Assembly (NCBI RefSeq): GCF_000471905.2
Contig: NW_006496077.1
Coordinates: forward strand, 580,945-644,944
Source of the DNA: Amborella trichopoda
Taxonomy: Eukaryota; Streptophyta; Magnoliopsida; Amborellales; Amborellaceae
Direction of reading: 5' to 3'
DNA length: 64,000 nt
Shown in pieces: positions 45,215-57,497 of this stretch. Position 1 is the first letter of the stretch; each line of letters starts with the position of its first letter. Under the pieces are notes generated by a model, which had not been told where the DNA came from, made no database searches, and saw only the letters and a list, made by a program, of their open reading frames with translations. The translations under genes and the position numbers were made by a program.

Positions 45215-48200
45215 GCTTGTCCTACCGAATGTTGTACTTCAAGAGAAGAGAGAATGACAACATTCAAAAATATTTATTCGGCTTTATTACTTTTTTCTTC
45301 CTAGCCACAGGACCACGTGAATGCCAAGGAGATTCACGCAACGGTGCAGCTAGGATGCCCAAAGGTAGGGAAGCATTGTTCGCAAGTCCGTCCATGGAGA
45401 CTTTAAGGGGATAAGAGACTTTTTTTAGGGATCTTATCGAAGTCCTCACCCTCGTGTGGATTGTTTGTGATTCTGAATTTGAGGATTTTGTACGGACCTC
45501 ATCAGTCAGAATCGGGCCGATCTTACAATTGAGTGCGATGTCGAAGGGCATTGTTCCCATTTGGTCTAGGTTTCTTTTTCTTAGATAGACCACAAAAGAG
45601 CCTTTGGTCGGTGTTTGTCTGCGTCGTGCACCAGTTGATCCTTGGTGGGTAGGGTACCTCAGTTTATCTAGATAACCAGCTTTGGGTTTAACCACCCCTA
45701 CCCACTGCTTTGTAGCTACGACAATCATCTGATTGCCACTCCAAAGTCATGGTTGAATTAGCCTTCTTAGGGAATCTTTGGTTCGTCGGAGTGACTTTCT
45801 TATTTGTTTGCTGTGCGGGAGAGCCTTTGGATTTTTTTCTGCATGAGTTTTTACTTTATCTCAAGGTTTGCTGTGATTGCAAATTAAATTATGTGTTGAG
45901 CCACTCCCACCTGAGTGACATTCATGACCTCTATGTTCGCAATCCTGCGCTCTGTCACCCCCTGTATGGGACGGCGTGGGTCCCTGATCAAGGTCGTGAT
46001 AGATAGGGATGAGAAGAAGAGAGAGAAAAAGAGATTAAGATGAGAAGAAGAGAGAGGAATAGAAATGAGAGGAAGAGAGGAGAGATAGAGATGAGGAGAG
46101 AGAAATAGAGGAGGAGAGATAAAGATGAGGAGAGAGAAAGAGAGAAGAAGAGAGAAAGAGGGGAGGAGAGAGAAAGAGAGGAAGAGAGAGAAAGAAGGAG
46201 GAGAGAGAAAGAGAGAAAAAGAAAGAAAATTACCTTATCGAAGGGTATCGACCCTTTTCCTCTCTCTCCTCTCTCTCCCCTTTAGACGCACCCACGAGTT
46301 CTAGAGGAAATATAAATTGTATTGATCGTTGTGTGAAATGAACCGTAGGTCCATTACAATTTTGCTTTGCATGCTTATATTGAATTGAGTATGCCGTCAC
46401 AATAACGTTGCATCAAACGCAGCTTGATTTCATGTCAAGATGAAGATTTACTTGTCTTGGGTTTTTGATCGAAATTTACAAAAGCTTTGATGCCTCCGTG
46501 TGTGAAATCCAACCGTTCATTGTACACGAGGTTTGGACCAAAGATGGCCACCGACCTTACGCACATAACGCAAGTGGCATCGTACCGATCAGGTAAACGA
46601 GCGTTGTGATTTGGCAGCTGGAGTGAGGCATGCTACTACATAATTTTCTGTAACTTTCTTCACAAATCAGAAACTTCTCAAATTTTTCTCTCTGCTCGGG
46701 CATCATCTTGGGCCATACCACATATCGAATCGCTCGTCTTGATGAGACGAACACGCTGACCAAATTTGAGCATGAACTGACTCGAAAAGAGTGCTCCCCA
46801 AAAGTAACTACTCGTGACTGTGAAAACATCCACCTTTAATGGTATTTTGGTGCGGGGTGGCTACACGGGAATAGTGTGCGGCATACCCCTTTTCAGTATT
46901 TTACCAATAACTTTATCTTGGAGTGCTTGATTAACCTGAAACTTGAGCTCTAGGGGTTTTCAACCATTCCTGATTCAATGCCAGTGGTCCCACAACCATT
47001 TGGAACACCAAAAATGTAGTTCTAGATACGGGGTCCAATTCTAAGTGTAAGAGGCCGAGTTTTTGGAAAGTGTTTCTTTGTGTTCACTTCGATAGACATG
47101 TCTGATCATGATGAAACTTGACAGGTGGCCTTTTGGAGTGATGATGAAGATCTTGACCAATTGTGGGGTAATTTTGAGACTGTCAAAATTTACACTTATT
47201 TTGTAAGCTTTATTGACCTGCTTCCTTCTCTATTCCGCAACAGGGAACAAGGTGTTAAAAAATGTGTTCAAACCGCCTATCCCACCGAATGTTGTCATTC
47301 GACTTTATTACTTTTTTTCTTCCTAGCCACAGGACCACGTGAATGCCAAGGAGATTCACGCAATGGTGCAACTAGGATGCTCAGACATAGGGATACATTG
47401 TTCACCTGTCTATCCATGGAGACTTTAGGATGATAGAAACTTTTTTTAGGGATCTTATCGAAGTCCTCACCCTCGTGTGGATTATTTGTGATTCTGAAGC
47501 TGAGGATTTTGTACCGACCTCGTTAGTCAGAATCGGGCCCGTCTTGCAATTGAGTGCGATGTCAAAGGGCATTGTTCCCATTTGGTCTGGGTTTCTTTAT
47601 CTTGGATAGACTACAAAAGAGCCTTTGGTCGGTGTTTGTACCTCAGTTTATCGAGATAACCAGCTTTGGGTATAACCACCCCTACCCACTGCTTTACAGC
47701 TACGACAATCATCTAATTGCAGCTCCAAAGTCATGATTGAATAACCCTTCTTAGGGCATCTTTGGTTCGTCGGAGTGACTTTCTTGTTTTTTTGTTGTGA
47801 GGGAGAGCCCTTGGATTTTATTTTGTCTGAGTTTTTGCATTATCTCATGGTTTGTTGTGATTCCAAATTAAATAATGTGTTGAGCCACTCCCACATGAGT
47901 GACATTCATGACCTCTATGTTCCCAATCTTGCGCTCTGTCCCCCCCCGATTTGGGACAGCGTGGGTCCGGGAGCAGGGTCGTGACAGTTAGGGATGAGAA
48001 AAAGAGAGAGAAAGAGAGATTGAGATGTGAAAAAGAGAAAGGAATAAGAATGAGAGGAAGAGAGGAGAGATAGAGATGAGGAGAGAGAAATAAAGGAGGA
48101 GAGATAGAGATGAGGAGAGAGAAAGAGAGGAGAAGAGAGAAAGAGGGAGGAGAGAGAAAGAGAGGAAGAGAGAGAAAGGAGGAGAGAGAAAGAGAGGAGA

Positions 48201-51200
48201 AGAGAGAAAGTTACCTTATCGAAGGGTATCAACCCTTTTCCTCGCTCTCCTCTCTCTCTCCCTTAGACGCACCCACGAGTTCAAGAGGAATTATAAATTG
48301 TATTGATCGTTGTGTGAAATGAACCGTAGGTTTTTACAATTTGGCTTTGCATGCTTATATTGAATTGGGCTAAAACATTTGTGTACGCCAAAAAACTACT
48401 TAGAACTGAAGACAATTACAATTTTATTGAGTTAAAAGAAATTCTAAAAATAGGTGCCAAAGGACTGTTTTGCCCCAGCATAACAATGTGTGGAATTTCA
48501 CAATAGTCCCTGCTGCAGCCCGAGAACTTGCATGATCTTCCTTGACTGATCCGAGGTTGTTCTGATGCCCGTTTGATTGAAAGTTGACTATTTTTTTGTG
48601 GGGCTCAACATGGCGATCGATTTGATATTAACTTCAAGCCATGAATCATGTAAACTTGAAGTTTGGATGAATCTTGAAAACTTTGGATCGAATGTGTACT
48701 CGTTCCTTGATGTTTCTTCATGATTTCTTCGTTGAATCACATTGAGCATGCCGTGACAATCACGTTGCATTAACGCAGCTTGATTTCATGTCATGATGAA
48801 GATTTACTCGTCTTGAGTTTTTGATCGAAATTTACAGAAGCTTTGATGCCTCCATGTGTGAAATCCAACTGTTCATTGTACGCGAGGTTTGGACTAGAGA
48901 TGGCCACCGACGTTACTCACATAATGCAATTGGCATCGTACCGATCAGGTATACGAGCGTTGTGATTTGGCCGCCGGAGTGGGGCGTGCTACTACATAAT
49001 GTTTTGCAACTTTCTTCACAAATCAGAAACTTCTCTTATTTTTCTCTCAGCTCGGGCATCGCCTTGGGCCATACCACATATCGAATCGCTCATCTTGATG
49101 CGATGAACACACTCACCAAATTTGAGCACGATCTGACTCGGATAGAGTGGTCCTCAAAAGTGACTGCCCGTGACTGTGAAAACATCCACCTTTAATGGTA
49201 TTTCGTTGTTAGGTGGCTACACGGGAATAGTGTGCAGCATACCCCTCTTTAGTATTTTACCATAACTTTGTCTTGGAGTGCCAGATTAAGCCGAAAGTTG
49301 AGCTATAGGGTTTCAACCATTCCTAATTCAATGGCAGTGGTTCCACAGCTATTTGGAACATCAAAAATATAGTTCTAGTTATGGGGTCCATTTGAGGGTC
49401 CTAAAGGTCGATTTTTTTGAAATTGTTTCTTTGTGTTCACTAACATAGACATGTCTGATCACGATGAAACTTGACAGGTGGCCCTTTGGAGTGATGATGA
49501 AGATCTTGACCAATTTTAGGGAAATTCTGAGACTATCAAAATTTGCACTTATTTTGTAGGCTTTATTGCCTGCTTCCTTCTCTATTCCGCAACAGGGACC
49601 AAGGCGCTGAAAAATGCATTCAAACAGTTTGTCCCACCGACTGTTGTGCTTCAAGAGAAGAGAGAATGATAACATTCAAAAAATTTCCTTCAGCTTTATT
49701 ACTTTTTTCTTTCTAGCCACAGGACCACGTGGATGCCAATGAGATTCACGTAATGGTTCAACTAGGATGCTCAGACGTAGGGATGCATTGTTTGTAAGTC
49801 CGTCCATGAAGACTTTAGGGGGATAAGAAACTTTTTTTAGGGATCTTATCGAAGTCCTCACCCTCGTGTGGATTGTTTGTGATTCTGAAGCTGAGGATTT
49901 TATACGAACCTCGTCAGTCACAATCGGGCCCGTCTTGCTATTGAGTGCGAAGGTGAAGGGAATTTTTCCCATTTGGTCTGAGTTTCTTTGTCTTGGATAG
50001 ACAATAAAAGAGCCTTTGGTCGGCGTTTGTTTGTGTCATGCACCAGTTGATCCTTGGTGGGTAGGGTACCTCAGTTTATCGAGATAACCAGCTTTGGGTA
50101 TAACCACCCTTACCCACTGCTTTGCAGCTACGACAATCATATGATTTTTGGAGGTTGAATTAGCCTTCTTAAGGTATCTTTGGTTCGTCAATGTGACTTT
50201 CTTGTTTTTTTATTATGCCGAAGAGCCTTTACTCAGTGCTCGTCTGTGTCGTGCACCAGTTGTCCTTGGTAGGTACAGTACCTCAGTTTATCAAGATAAT
50301 CGGCTTTGGGTATAACCACCCCTACCCACTGCTTTGTGGCTACGATAATCATTTTATATCCGTTCGAAAGTCATGATTGACTTAGCCTTCTTAAGGCGTC
50401 TCCAGCATCTTGGAGTGTATTTTTATCCTCTTGGGAATGTTGCTCATCGTCATGAGACTTGTCTTGCTTTCTTGGTGAATCTTCTGTCTTTTCAGTCCTT
50501 TTTTTTGCAGAACTCAGGTTGTAGGAATTGTTTTCTTAGAGCTCGTGTTTTTGGACCCTAGTATTGTAACATCAGGGATTTTTTTCTTTTTGAGAGAGAG
50601 CTGAAGCCGACTATTGAGGCAAGCACTGCATCAACTTGTTTATTAGTCTAAGCATCCTTTGCAGATTTTCACTTGAACTTGGGAAGTGGCACCGTAGAGA
50701 AGGTTTTTACCAACTTCTTTTTATTTGGGGCTCTTTTACTCATGACCTTACGGCCATGTCCACCCTTATTCTTCCATTTTTACTCATGACCCCCTTTCAG
50801 GTTTTCACCGTGCCCCTGTTTTTTTTTATTCACAAAACTCTTTTAGTCATAGTTTTATGACCATGCCCGTCCATCATTTTTACTCATGGCATTCCCTTAT
50901 CAAGGTATACACCATGCTTTTTTTTTTTTGTGAAGGCATGTTTAAGGTCATGCCTCCGAGACTTATGCAAAGAAACTTATCGTCATGCAGCCAAGATGTG
51001 CACTATGGTTTAAGGTCATACAACTGGACCATAATGGAGATGGATGACAATCTGTGGAGGTCATAGAGTGAGCATGGTAGTGGTTTTAGCTCACGTTTAG
51101 GGAGATGACATGGGGCTACCTATGAAAGATGGATGGTGTATGGATGAAATGTAGAAAGTGGCGACCCACTAGCTTACGACAAGTATAGCTGTGGGATGGT

Positions 51201-51399
51201 TTGCCATTTTGTGAGCATGGGTGAGACTCACTAGGGAATGATGTAGGATGATGAAAGGAATGGAATCACTGCGGAGGTAATGAAGGTGGTGCGCACACAC
51301 TGGTCAGTTAAGGAAGACGTGCTCGAAGATGCACGTAAAAGGTGTGTGCGCGTACGTGGTGGTGAGTTTTAAGGTCATACCTCTAGAACTTGTGCAAAG

Positions 51400-52070
51400 C
51401 AGTTTATCGTCATACGACCAGGACGTGCACTATTGTTTAAGGACATAAAGCTAGACCATGGTTATGCAGTTTAGTGTCATGCAACTAGGACCGTGCAGTT
51501 TAAGTTCGTGCAACTAAACCTCCGCTATAGTTGAAGGTCATATAGTTTGGACCATGGTTATGCAGTTTAAAGTCATGCAACTATGGACGTGTAGTTTAAG
51601 GTCATGCAACTGGACTTCCGCTATAGTTTAAGGTCACATAGTTTGGACCATGGTTATGCAGTTTAGAGTCATGCAACTAGGACCGTGCACTTTAAGGTCG
51701 TGCAACTAAACCTCCACTACCATTTAAGGTCATATAGTTTGGATCATGGTTATGCAATTTAGAGTCATGCAACTAGGACCATGCAGTTTAAGGTCATGCA
51801 ATTATATCTCCACTATAGTTTAAGGTCATATAGTTTCGACCATGCAGTTTAGGGTCGTGCATCTAGATTAGGGCTGTACAGTTTAGGGTCATGCAGCACG
51901 AATCGTGGTTATGTAGTTTAGAGTCATGCAACTAGGACCATGCAGTTTGAGGTCGTGCAACTAGACCTCCGCTATAGTTTAATGTCAAATAGTTTGGACA
52001 ATGCAATATAAGGTTGTGTATCTAGACCAGGGTTATGTAGTTTAGGGTCATGCGGCACAGACAGGTGCTT
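51400..52070 (-). repeat. 96-bp minisatellite, element III copy
   Basis: The word GTTTGGACCATGG or a near variant begins at 51545, 51641, 51737 and 51833, an exact 96-base spacing. Each unit has two related halves (GTCATGCAACTAGGACC and GTCGTGCAACTAAACCTCC types). More decayed units extend left to about 50930. Confidence 0.88.
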
Positions 52071-52489
52071 GGGTCGCCATGTAAGTGAGACTTTATGGGG
52101 AATAGGTATGTGGGCAGCAGTCTGACTCCCAGGGGATAAGATAAGTAGGACTGATGAGGGGTCCAGATAGGAAAGATGACCTTATTAGGGAAGAGGTGAC
52201 AAATGTGGGTCTTTTGTATCCTTGAGGACAAAATAATTAAGTGTAAAGCAAACCACTGGGGATTGCAACAGTAAAAATGACTCTAACTCCACTGGGGATA
52301 ATAGTATGCATATGGCTCTCTTATTGGGAATGAGAAGTCATGACCTCAGTTTAATCAACCTATGTTCCACTTTGCTGGGGATAATAGGTCAGAGTCAAGG
52401 TGGAACTTCACTAGGGATAATAATGATAGAACACACACGGCTTCAGCCTAGAGTAGGAGACAATAGGCTGTTTAAAATACATCCCGCGC

Positions 52490-52800
52490 TAGGTGAAGCA
52501 ATCATTATTTCTTGAGTACTCAGCCGATGCTAAGTCTTCAAAAATGCAACTGGTAGTGAAGACGACCAACACTACTTCTTAACCAGTCAGCGGGAACTGG
52601 ATTGTTAAAAACATAGCCAGTGCTGAGGATGGCCCGTGCTATTACTTGAACACAGCCGGCGTTGTGTTGCCAGAGACACCGTCGACGTTGTGCTTTCGCT
52701 TGGACACAACCGGCGCTGAGTTGTCGAGCATAGAGTTGGCACAGTGGTTCATGAAACACAGCCGACGTTAAGTAACTTCGACCGCATAGCCGAAATTGGG
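52490..52800 (-). repeat. CAGCCGGCGCTG-like motif array, element III
   Basis: Words such as CAGCCGGCGTTG, CAACCGGCGCTGAG and CAGCCGATGCTAAG recur every 40-60 bases. The same word forms one arm of the LTR hairpin units. Further copies are at 53650-53820. Confidence 0.65.
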
Positions 52801-52988
52801 TATGGATCGATATTTGAGCCATGATCTGAGCCCGACCCGGCTAGCCCGCTTGCTAGAATTTTATAGGTGGCGATGAGAGTTGCCTCGAGCGTCGGGTCAA
52901 AGTCTGACTTGACCCATCGTCGTTTGGCTTTTCAGGACATGATTGGAATTCCCAATTTTTGAGGGGCGTTTGAGGGTGATGTTGGCTG

Positions 52989-52994
52989 TATAAG
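52989..52994 (+). promoter_or_regulatory. TATA-like site opposite to element III
   Basis: TATAAG followed by a GGGG run and TTTTTCACAG, in the same relative position as 11078-11085. It faces the Argonaute fragment 970 bases downstream. Confidence 0.3.
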
Positions 52995-53960
52995 GGGGTT
53001 AAACCTCATTTTCCTTCTCTTTTTCACAGAAGGTAGAAATCTTAAAAATTTTAACAGTGAGCAAAGGGTGCCCGGAAGAAGGTTCGGCAAGCAGTGGGAT
53101 TCTGACAAGGGTTCAAGTTTCTGATAGGTGATCTAGTGTTCTGGCAAGCCAAGGAGAAGTTTTTGTCGGGGATCGATGAGTTGCAGGAGTTTTCTAGTTT
53201 AGCGCAGGGGGTTTTTCGGGAAGCAAGAGAACTCCAATCATGGTCTTCGAGGGTAGAAGAAGCAAAAAGTGCAGCAGTGGGCATTTCTACAAGTTTTGGG
53301 AACTTTTCTGGTGGTTTTAAGTGAGTGTTACCAACGATTTTGTAGCATTGCAGAGGTGTCCTGACATTGTTTTTGGTGACTTTCTGACAAAGGCGCATGT
53401 AGGGAAAGTCTCATAGTGGGTTTCGGTTGTGCAGGAGAAGTTTCGGTGATAAATCAAAGGGTTAAGGAACGAACGGTCAAGAGATGTGGACCATCGCAGG
53501 GGTTTTCCTCCGGTGGGAAACCGAAAGGCCAGGGGAAGACGAACGATCATAAGAGCTGAACCATTGCAGGAGGTGGACAGTTGCGCTTGGAAATTGTGCA
53601 ACCATTGGGAAGGCAAAGGAACTTAATCTTTGAAAATGAGGTGTCTCGAGAGGCGACCAGTCATGACAGAGCCAGCGCTGACAGAGGCACAACCAGCACT
53701 GACACAACTGGCACTGATAGTTAGAGGTGTAACCGGTGCTGACAAAGCCGGTGTTGATTCTCAAGATAGGTAGTTGGGGCTAGGAGTTGGAAGCACAATC
53801 GGCATTGGCTTCAGACGGTGCGCATCAGCACATGTGGCACATCGTGATGCACACAATGCTGCTCGCATGTGGCAGTAAGTTACATGCAAAAATTGCGACG
53901 CTTAGTGGTGAGCTACGTACAATGATGTTCATGGGCAGACAAAGGGTGGTGAATGATGTT

Positions 53961-54116
53961 AAGGCATGGCCTGTAATACCTATTGGAAGCCAAGTCCTCC
54001 AGCACAACAGTGAAGTCCATGTTGTTCTGTGGAAGGGCATCCACTGTGAACATGGTATGCCTTCCATCATAAGCCAGTTCCTTGCCACAGAAGCCTATTT
54101 TGTATGTTTGATACAC
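53961..54116 (-). pseudogene. Captured AGO4-clade Argonaute fragment, element III copy
   Basis: Fifty-two open codons on the - strand: VYQTYKIGFCGKELAYDGRH, then FTVDALPQNNMDFTVVLED, then LASNRYYRPCL. The core LAYDG, FTV.ALPQ and FTVVLED strings match the AGO4-clade N domain. The length equals that of the element I copy, and the frame stays open to 53913. It lies between the tandem repeat at 54220-54500 and the motif array, in sense with pol. Confidence 0.82.
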
Positions 54117-54169
54117 ACGTCGAATGAATTCTTCCTTGTATGTTTGATATACACATCATATGAGATATC

Positions 54170-54500
54170 TGGCTTGTATGTTTGATATACACATTGCATG
54201 AACTGAAGCTAACCTCTCCAAGTTGTTTCGCTTCATCTTTTGGCCTGTAACCATCCTCTTACTCGTCAGATGAATTGAAGCTAACTTCTCCAAGTGGCTT
54301 TGCTTCTTCTTCATGAGGAGAGTATTTTCTTTGGCCTTTAACCGTCCTCTTATCCACAGATGTCAGAGCAACATCACAGGTTTTTTAATTTGTAACTGTC
54401 CTCTTATCCTCAGATGCCAAAGCAACATTACAAGCTTTGGTTTGTAACCATCCTCTTATCCTCAGATGCAAGAGCAACACTTGTAATCTCCCTAATAATG
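54170..54500 (-). repeat. Short tandem repeats just after pol, element III
   Basis: Units of 50-60 bases with GTAACCATCCTCTTATCCTC and CAGATG-AAGAGCAAC words repeat about five times. Fewer units occur at 12130-12330 in element II and at 3090-3180 in element I. Variable tandem repeats downstream of pol are known for Tat-lineage elements (from memory). Confidence 0.7.
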
Positions 54501-54549
54501 GGCCTTTTGGCTTGTAACTTGTAATTCATTTTTATTGCAATATAAGGAG

Positions 54550-55560
54550 TTAGAATTTGTTTGAACTATCTTGCATACTTTTGCGTTGGGTCTCTTTCCT
54601 TTGAATATGCATCACAGATAGTACTTCTTTAGGTATCGCAAATTGATAGGGGCCATTTGCCTTCTCTCCCTCAAGTTGTGTCAGTATGTAGGCACCATTT
54701 GGCGAGATGTTTTTTACTATAAAGGAACCTTCCCACTTAGGTTCGAACTTCCCTTTACGTCGGCCAAGCATAACAATAGGCCTCTTGATGGCTAGAATTA
54801 GATCACCACAGGCGAATGAGTAGACTTTGACAGACTTGTCAAAATCCCTCTTCATTGTCCCTTGGTTGAGTTTAAGGTTCTGCTGAACCTCTAGCCTCTT
54901 TTCATTGAGCGCATCCAATTCTTGATACCTAAGCTTGACGCTCTCGTTTTTGGTTATTCTGTGGTGAATAGCAACTCGCAGTGAAGGGATTTGAATTTCG
55001 AGACATAAAACTGTTTCACCCCCATAGACTAGAGAATAATGAGTGGAATCAGTAGCATTTCACGTAGTACTACGATAAGCCAATAGTTCTTCAGGAAGCT
55101 TCTCATGCCATTTCGTTTTCTTCTTTGACACCAATTTTCGTAAAATGTTGCACAAAATCTTATTAAAGGCCTCAGTTAGGCCATTCTCTCGAGGGTGTTA
55201 CATAGTCGAGTACTTCCACTCAAAACCAAACTGATTGACCAAGCCATCAATATGGTGGCTCTAAAATTGGGGACCGTTGTTCGATATAATCCAGTCAGAG
55301 ACCCCAAACCAGTATATAATGTAATGTTGAATGAAGTTAGCCACTGTTTCTCAGGAACTTGCTTAAGGGGGACCGCTTCAGCCCACTTGGAGAAATAGTC
55401 TGTTGCAGCTAGAATAAAAACATGACCCATTGCCGAAGGAGGGCCAATAGGCCCTACAATGTCCATACCCCATTGTGAGAAGGACCATGATGCCACTGTA
55501 GGGTGTACAGGCTCTGGAGGTTGGTGAATAAGGCTTGGGTGTATTTAGCCCACTTGGCAC
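54550..55560 (-). pseudogene. Integrase remnant of element III
   Basis: The core at 55176-55496 reads GMDIVGPIGPPSAMGHVF (first catalytic Asp) and ATDYFSKWAEAVPLKQV, then shifts frame. The Glu region (GLTEAFNK-like) is near 55160-55185. The C-terminal domain is open at 54550-54918: NQGTMKRDFDKSVKVYSFAC, then FEPKWEGSFIVKNISPNGAY. No chromodomain follows. Confidence 0.85.
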
Positions 55561-55830
55561 TTTTCAGCGTAGTTGAAGGATTTGACGACCATGAAAGGCC
55601 AATAGTATCCCAACCTTCATATCCGTTCATACAGCTTGGGACCAGACTGATGTAGTCAACAAATGCCTGAGTGTACTTCTTCTAACACCTTATTTTCTTC
55701 TTACGCATCGACACATCTAAGAAGAATACCATCAAATGATCTTCGGAAGAAAGCATCTCCTTCAAGGAGGGTATACTTGGTAGACATTCGACATATACTA
55801 TTGCGCTCGGCATGATCTTTCAGGATCCTG
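55560..55830 (-). pseudogene. Integrase HHCC domain, element III
   Basis: The - strand reads KYTLLEGDA, FDGI, then EEVHSGICGLHQSG-like text, YYWPFMV and EKCQVG. The two His are kept; one of the paired Cys (KCQVG) remains and the second is replaced by Gly. Stops and frame slips are present. Confidence 0.7.
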
Positions 55831-55949
55831 CCATGTTTTAAGAAACTATAGATAGGCTCTCTCTAATCTTCTATCTGCTATATTTTCATGCATATTACGT
55901 CGAAGAATTATGGTTCTTGGTTTTGACCCTTAGCTCCTTAACTCCGTGC

Positions 55950-56490
55950 AATTTCTTATTCAGTTTTAATTACTTCCTTATCTGATAGAAGTGCTCCAAA
56001 TGGATAAGGAGGACACTCCGGGAAGATATTTCTCTCGTCATCCACATCGACCTCGGTTCTTAGTTCAATGTGTCTCCATTCTGCCATCCAAACAAGTGTG
56101 GGTCCTGATGAGGACAACTGAATTGTAGCGTCGAGTTTCGCAAGTGCGTCAGCCTGTGAGTTTATCCTCCTAGGGATGTGACTCAGGGATACGTCCTCAA
56201 ACTGGGCCATATATGATTTTACAGTATCGTGATAAGGCTTGAGAGTGTCTTTTCTCACATCATAAATCCCTTTGAGCTGTTGGATAACCAACTCAGAGTA
56301 TGAGCTTCTCCAAGTCGAGGTCGAAGGCTATCTCCAACCCAATTATAAGGGCTTGATATTCTACCTCATTATGAGAACCAGCCTGAGTGAGAAAGAAAGT
56401 GGCAATACTCCTCCTCTCAGAGTCAGGAATACGACTACGGTGCCTCCTCGATCTGATTGGAAGACTCCGTAGAAGTACAATTCCCACGCA
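55950..56490 (-). pseudogene. Archaeal-type RNase H, element III
   Basis: The block starts WELYFYGVFQSDRGG at the end of the 56361-57455 frame, where the catalytic Asp of FDG is replaced by Tyr. After a frame slip HNEVEYQALIIGLEIA (Glu block) reads at 56293-56487, and 55956-56291 continues with YMAQFEDVSLSHIPR and INSQADALAKL (last Asp block). This second RNase H after the pol RNase H is the mark of the Tat lineage. Confidence 0.82.
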
Positions 56491-57455
56491 TGTGCAAGGT
56501 CAGCACAGAACACTTCTTCATCAGGGAGGTCACTTGATAGATGAGATTCTGTCGGTATGGGGTGTGCTGCGAGAAAGTCAGCCAAGGCCTGGCCCATGAA
56601 GGTCTTCTGTGGGACATACGTGATGTCGAATTCCATAAGCAATAATGCCCACTTAGCAAGGTGTCCCGACAAGCATGGGCGTGTCATGAGAATTTCACAG
56701 GATTTGCTTTTGATATAAGTTTCACTCCATGACCAAGCAAGTAATGGCGGAGGTTTTGTACTGCGAAGATCAGGGGCCAAGCACATCTTCCAAATAGGGG
56801 GATAATTCTTCTCAGCCCCTTTCATCCTGTGGCTGAGATAATACAATTCTCTTTCTTTTCCCTTGTCATTGTTTTGTGCTAACAGTGCCTCGAGTGACTC
56901 GTCCAGAGAAGTCACGTATAGGATAAGGGGTTTTCCCAACACTGGTGTAGAGAGCATTGAAGGGTTGAGTAAATATTGTTTGATGTCATCAAGAGCTGCC
57001 TGACATGCTTCATCCCAAATGAATGCGGTATCCTTCTTTAACAGGTATGTGAAGGGTTTACAGTGACCTGAAAGATTTGAAATGAACCGGCAAATGTACA
57101 CCAGCTGCCCTTGAAGGGAGCGAAGTTCTCGAAGTGTAGTTAGTGACGACATTTCTTGGATCACCCTGATCTTGATTGGCTCAACCTCAAGCCCTCGATG
57201 TCTAACAATGAATCCCAAGAACTTTCTTGAACGCACGTCGAAAGCACATTTCAGCAGATTCATTTTAAGTTGATGAAGATGTAGTCGCTCAAATACCTTT
57301 TCAAGGTCTTTCATGTGAGCATCCTTCTCCTCGGAATTTACTACCAAGTCATCTACATAGCACTCTACCTCTTTATGCATCATGTCTTTGAAGATGGTAG
57401 TCATTGCTCTCTGGTATGTGGCACAAGCGTTCTTTAATCCAAAAGGCATCATCAT
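56361..57455 (-). pseudogene. RT C-terminal half and RNase H, element III
   Basis: This is the longest Tat-like open frame in the window (364 codons). It has MMPFGLKNACATYQRAM, the catalytic box CYVDDLVVNS (YVDD at 57348-57359, intact), CAFDVRSRKFLGFIVRHRG, RFISNLSGHCKPF, LYYLSHRMKGAEKNYPP and ALADFLAAHPIP. It runs into the archaeal RNase H start. Confidence 0.92.
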
Positions 57456-57497
57456 GTAACGAAAGACCCCTTTTGGAGTTAAGAATGCAATGGCTTC

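Larger units (their letters stand above)
43401..50228. repeat. Tandem triplication: Tekay LTR tail plus element III DNA
   Basis: Three units follow in direct order: A 43401-45825, B 45826-47810, C 47811-50228 (2,425, 1,985 and 2,418 bp). Each has the last 170 bases of the Tekay LTR, a GA tract, the right half of the element III LTR and about 600 bases of its 3' region. The joints GCCTTTGG|ATTTT and GCCCTTGG|ATTTT are the same, so one duplication was followed by unequal exchange. Unit B lacks about 385 bases near 46389. Confidence 0.88.
45215..53960 (-). other. 3' non-coding region of element III
   Basis: This includes the repeats of units B and C and, from about 50228, the single-copy remainder: antisense coding-like text (50373-50860), the 96-bp minisatellite (50930-52070), TGGGGATAA words (52080-52440), the CAGCCGGCGCTG motif array (52490-52800 and 53650-53820), and a TATA-like site on the + strand. 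A doubled module of about 220 bp (GGTAGGGTACCTCAGTTTAT...) is at 50055-50160 and 50270-50370. No sense gene is recognised. Confidence 0.7.

Noticed and set aside
45264-45728. 154-codon open frame on the - strand (strings PFDIALNC, TDEVRTKS)
   Set aside because: It is conserved in units A and C because they are recent duplicates; in element I it is broken, and the opposite strand looks at least as protein-like. Not listed as a gene.
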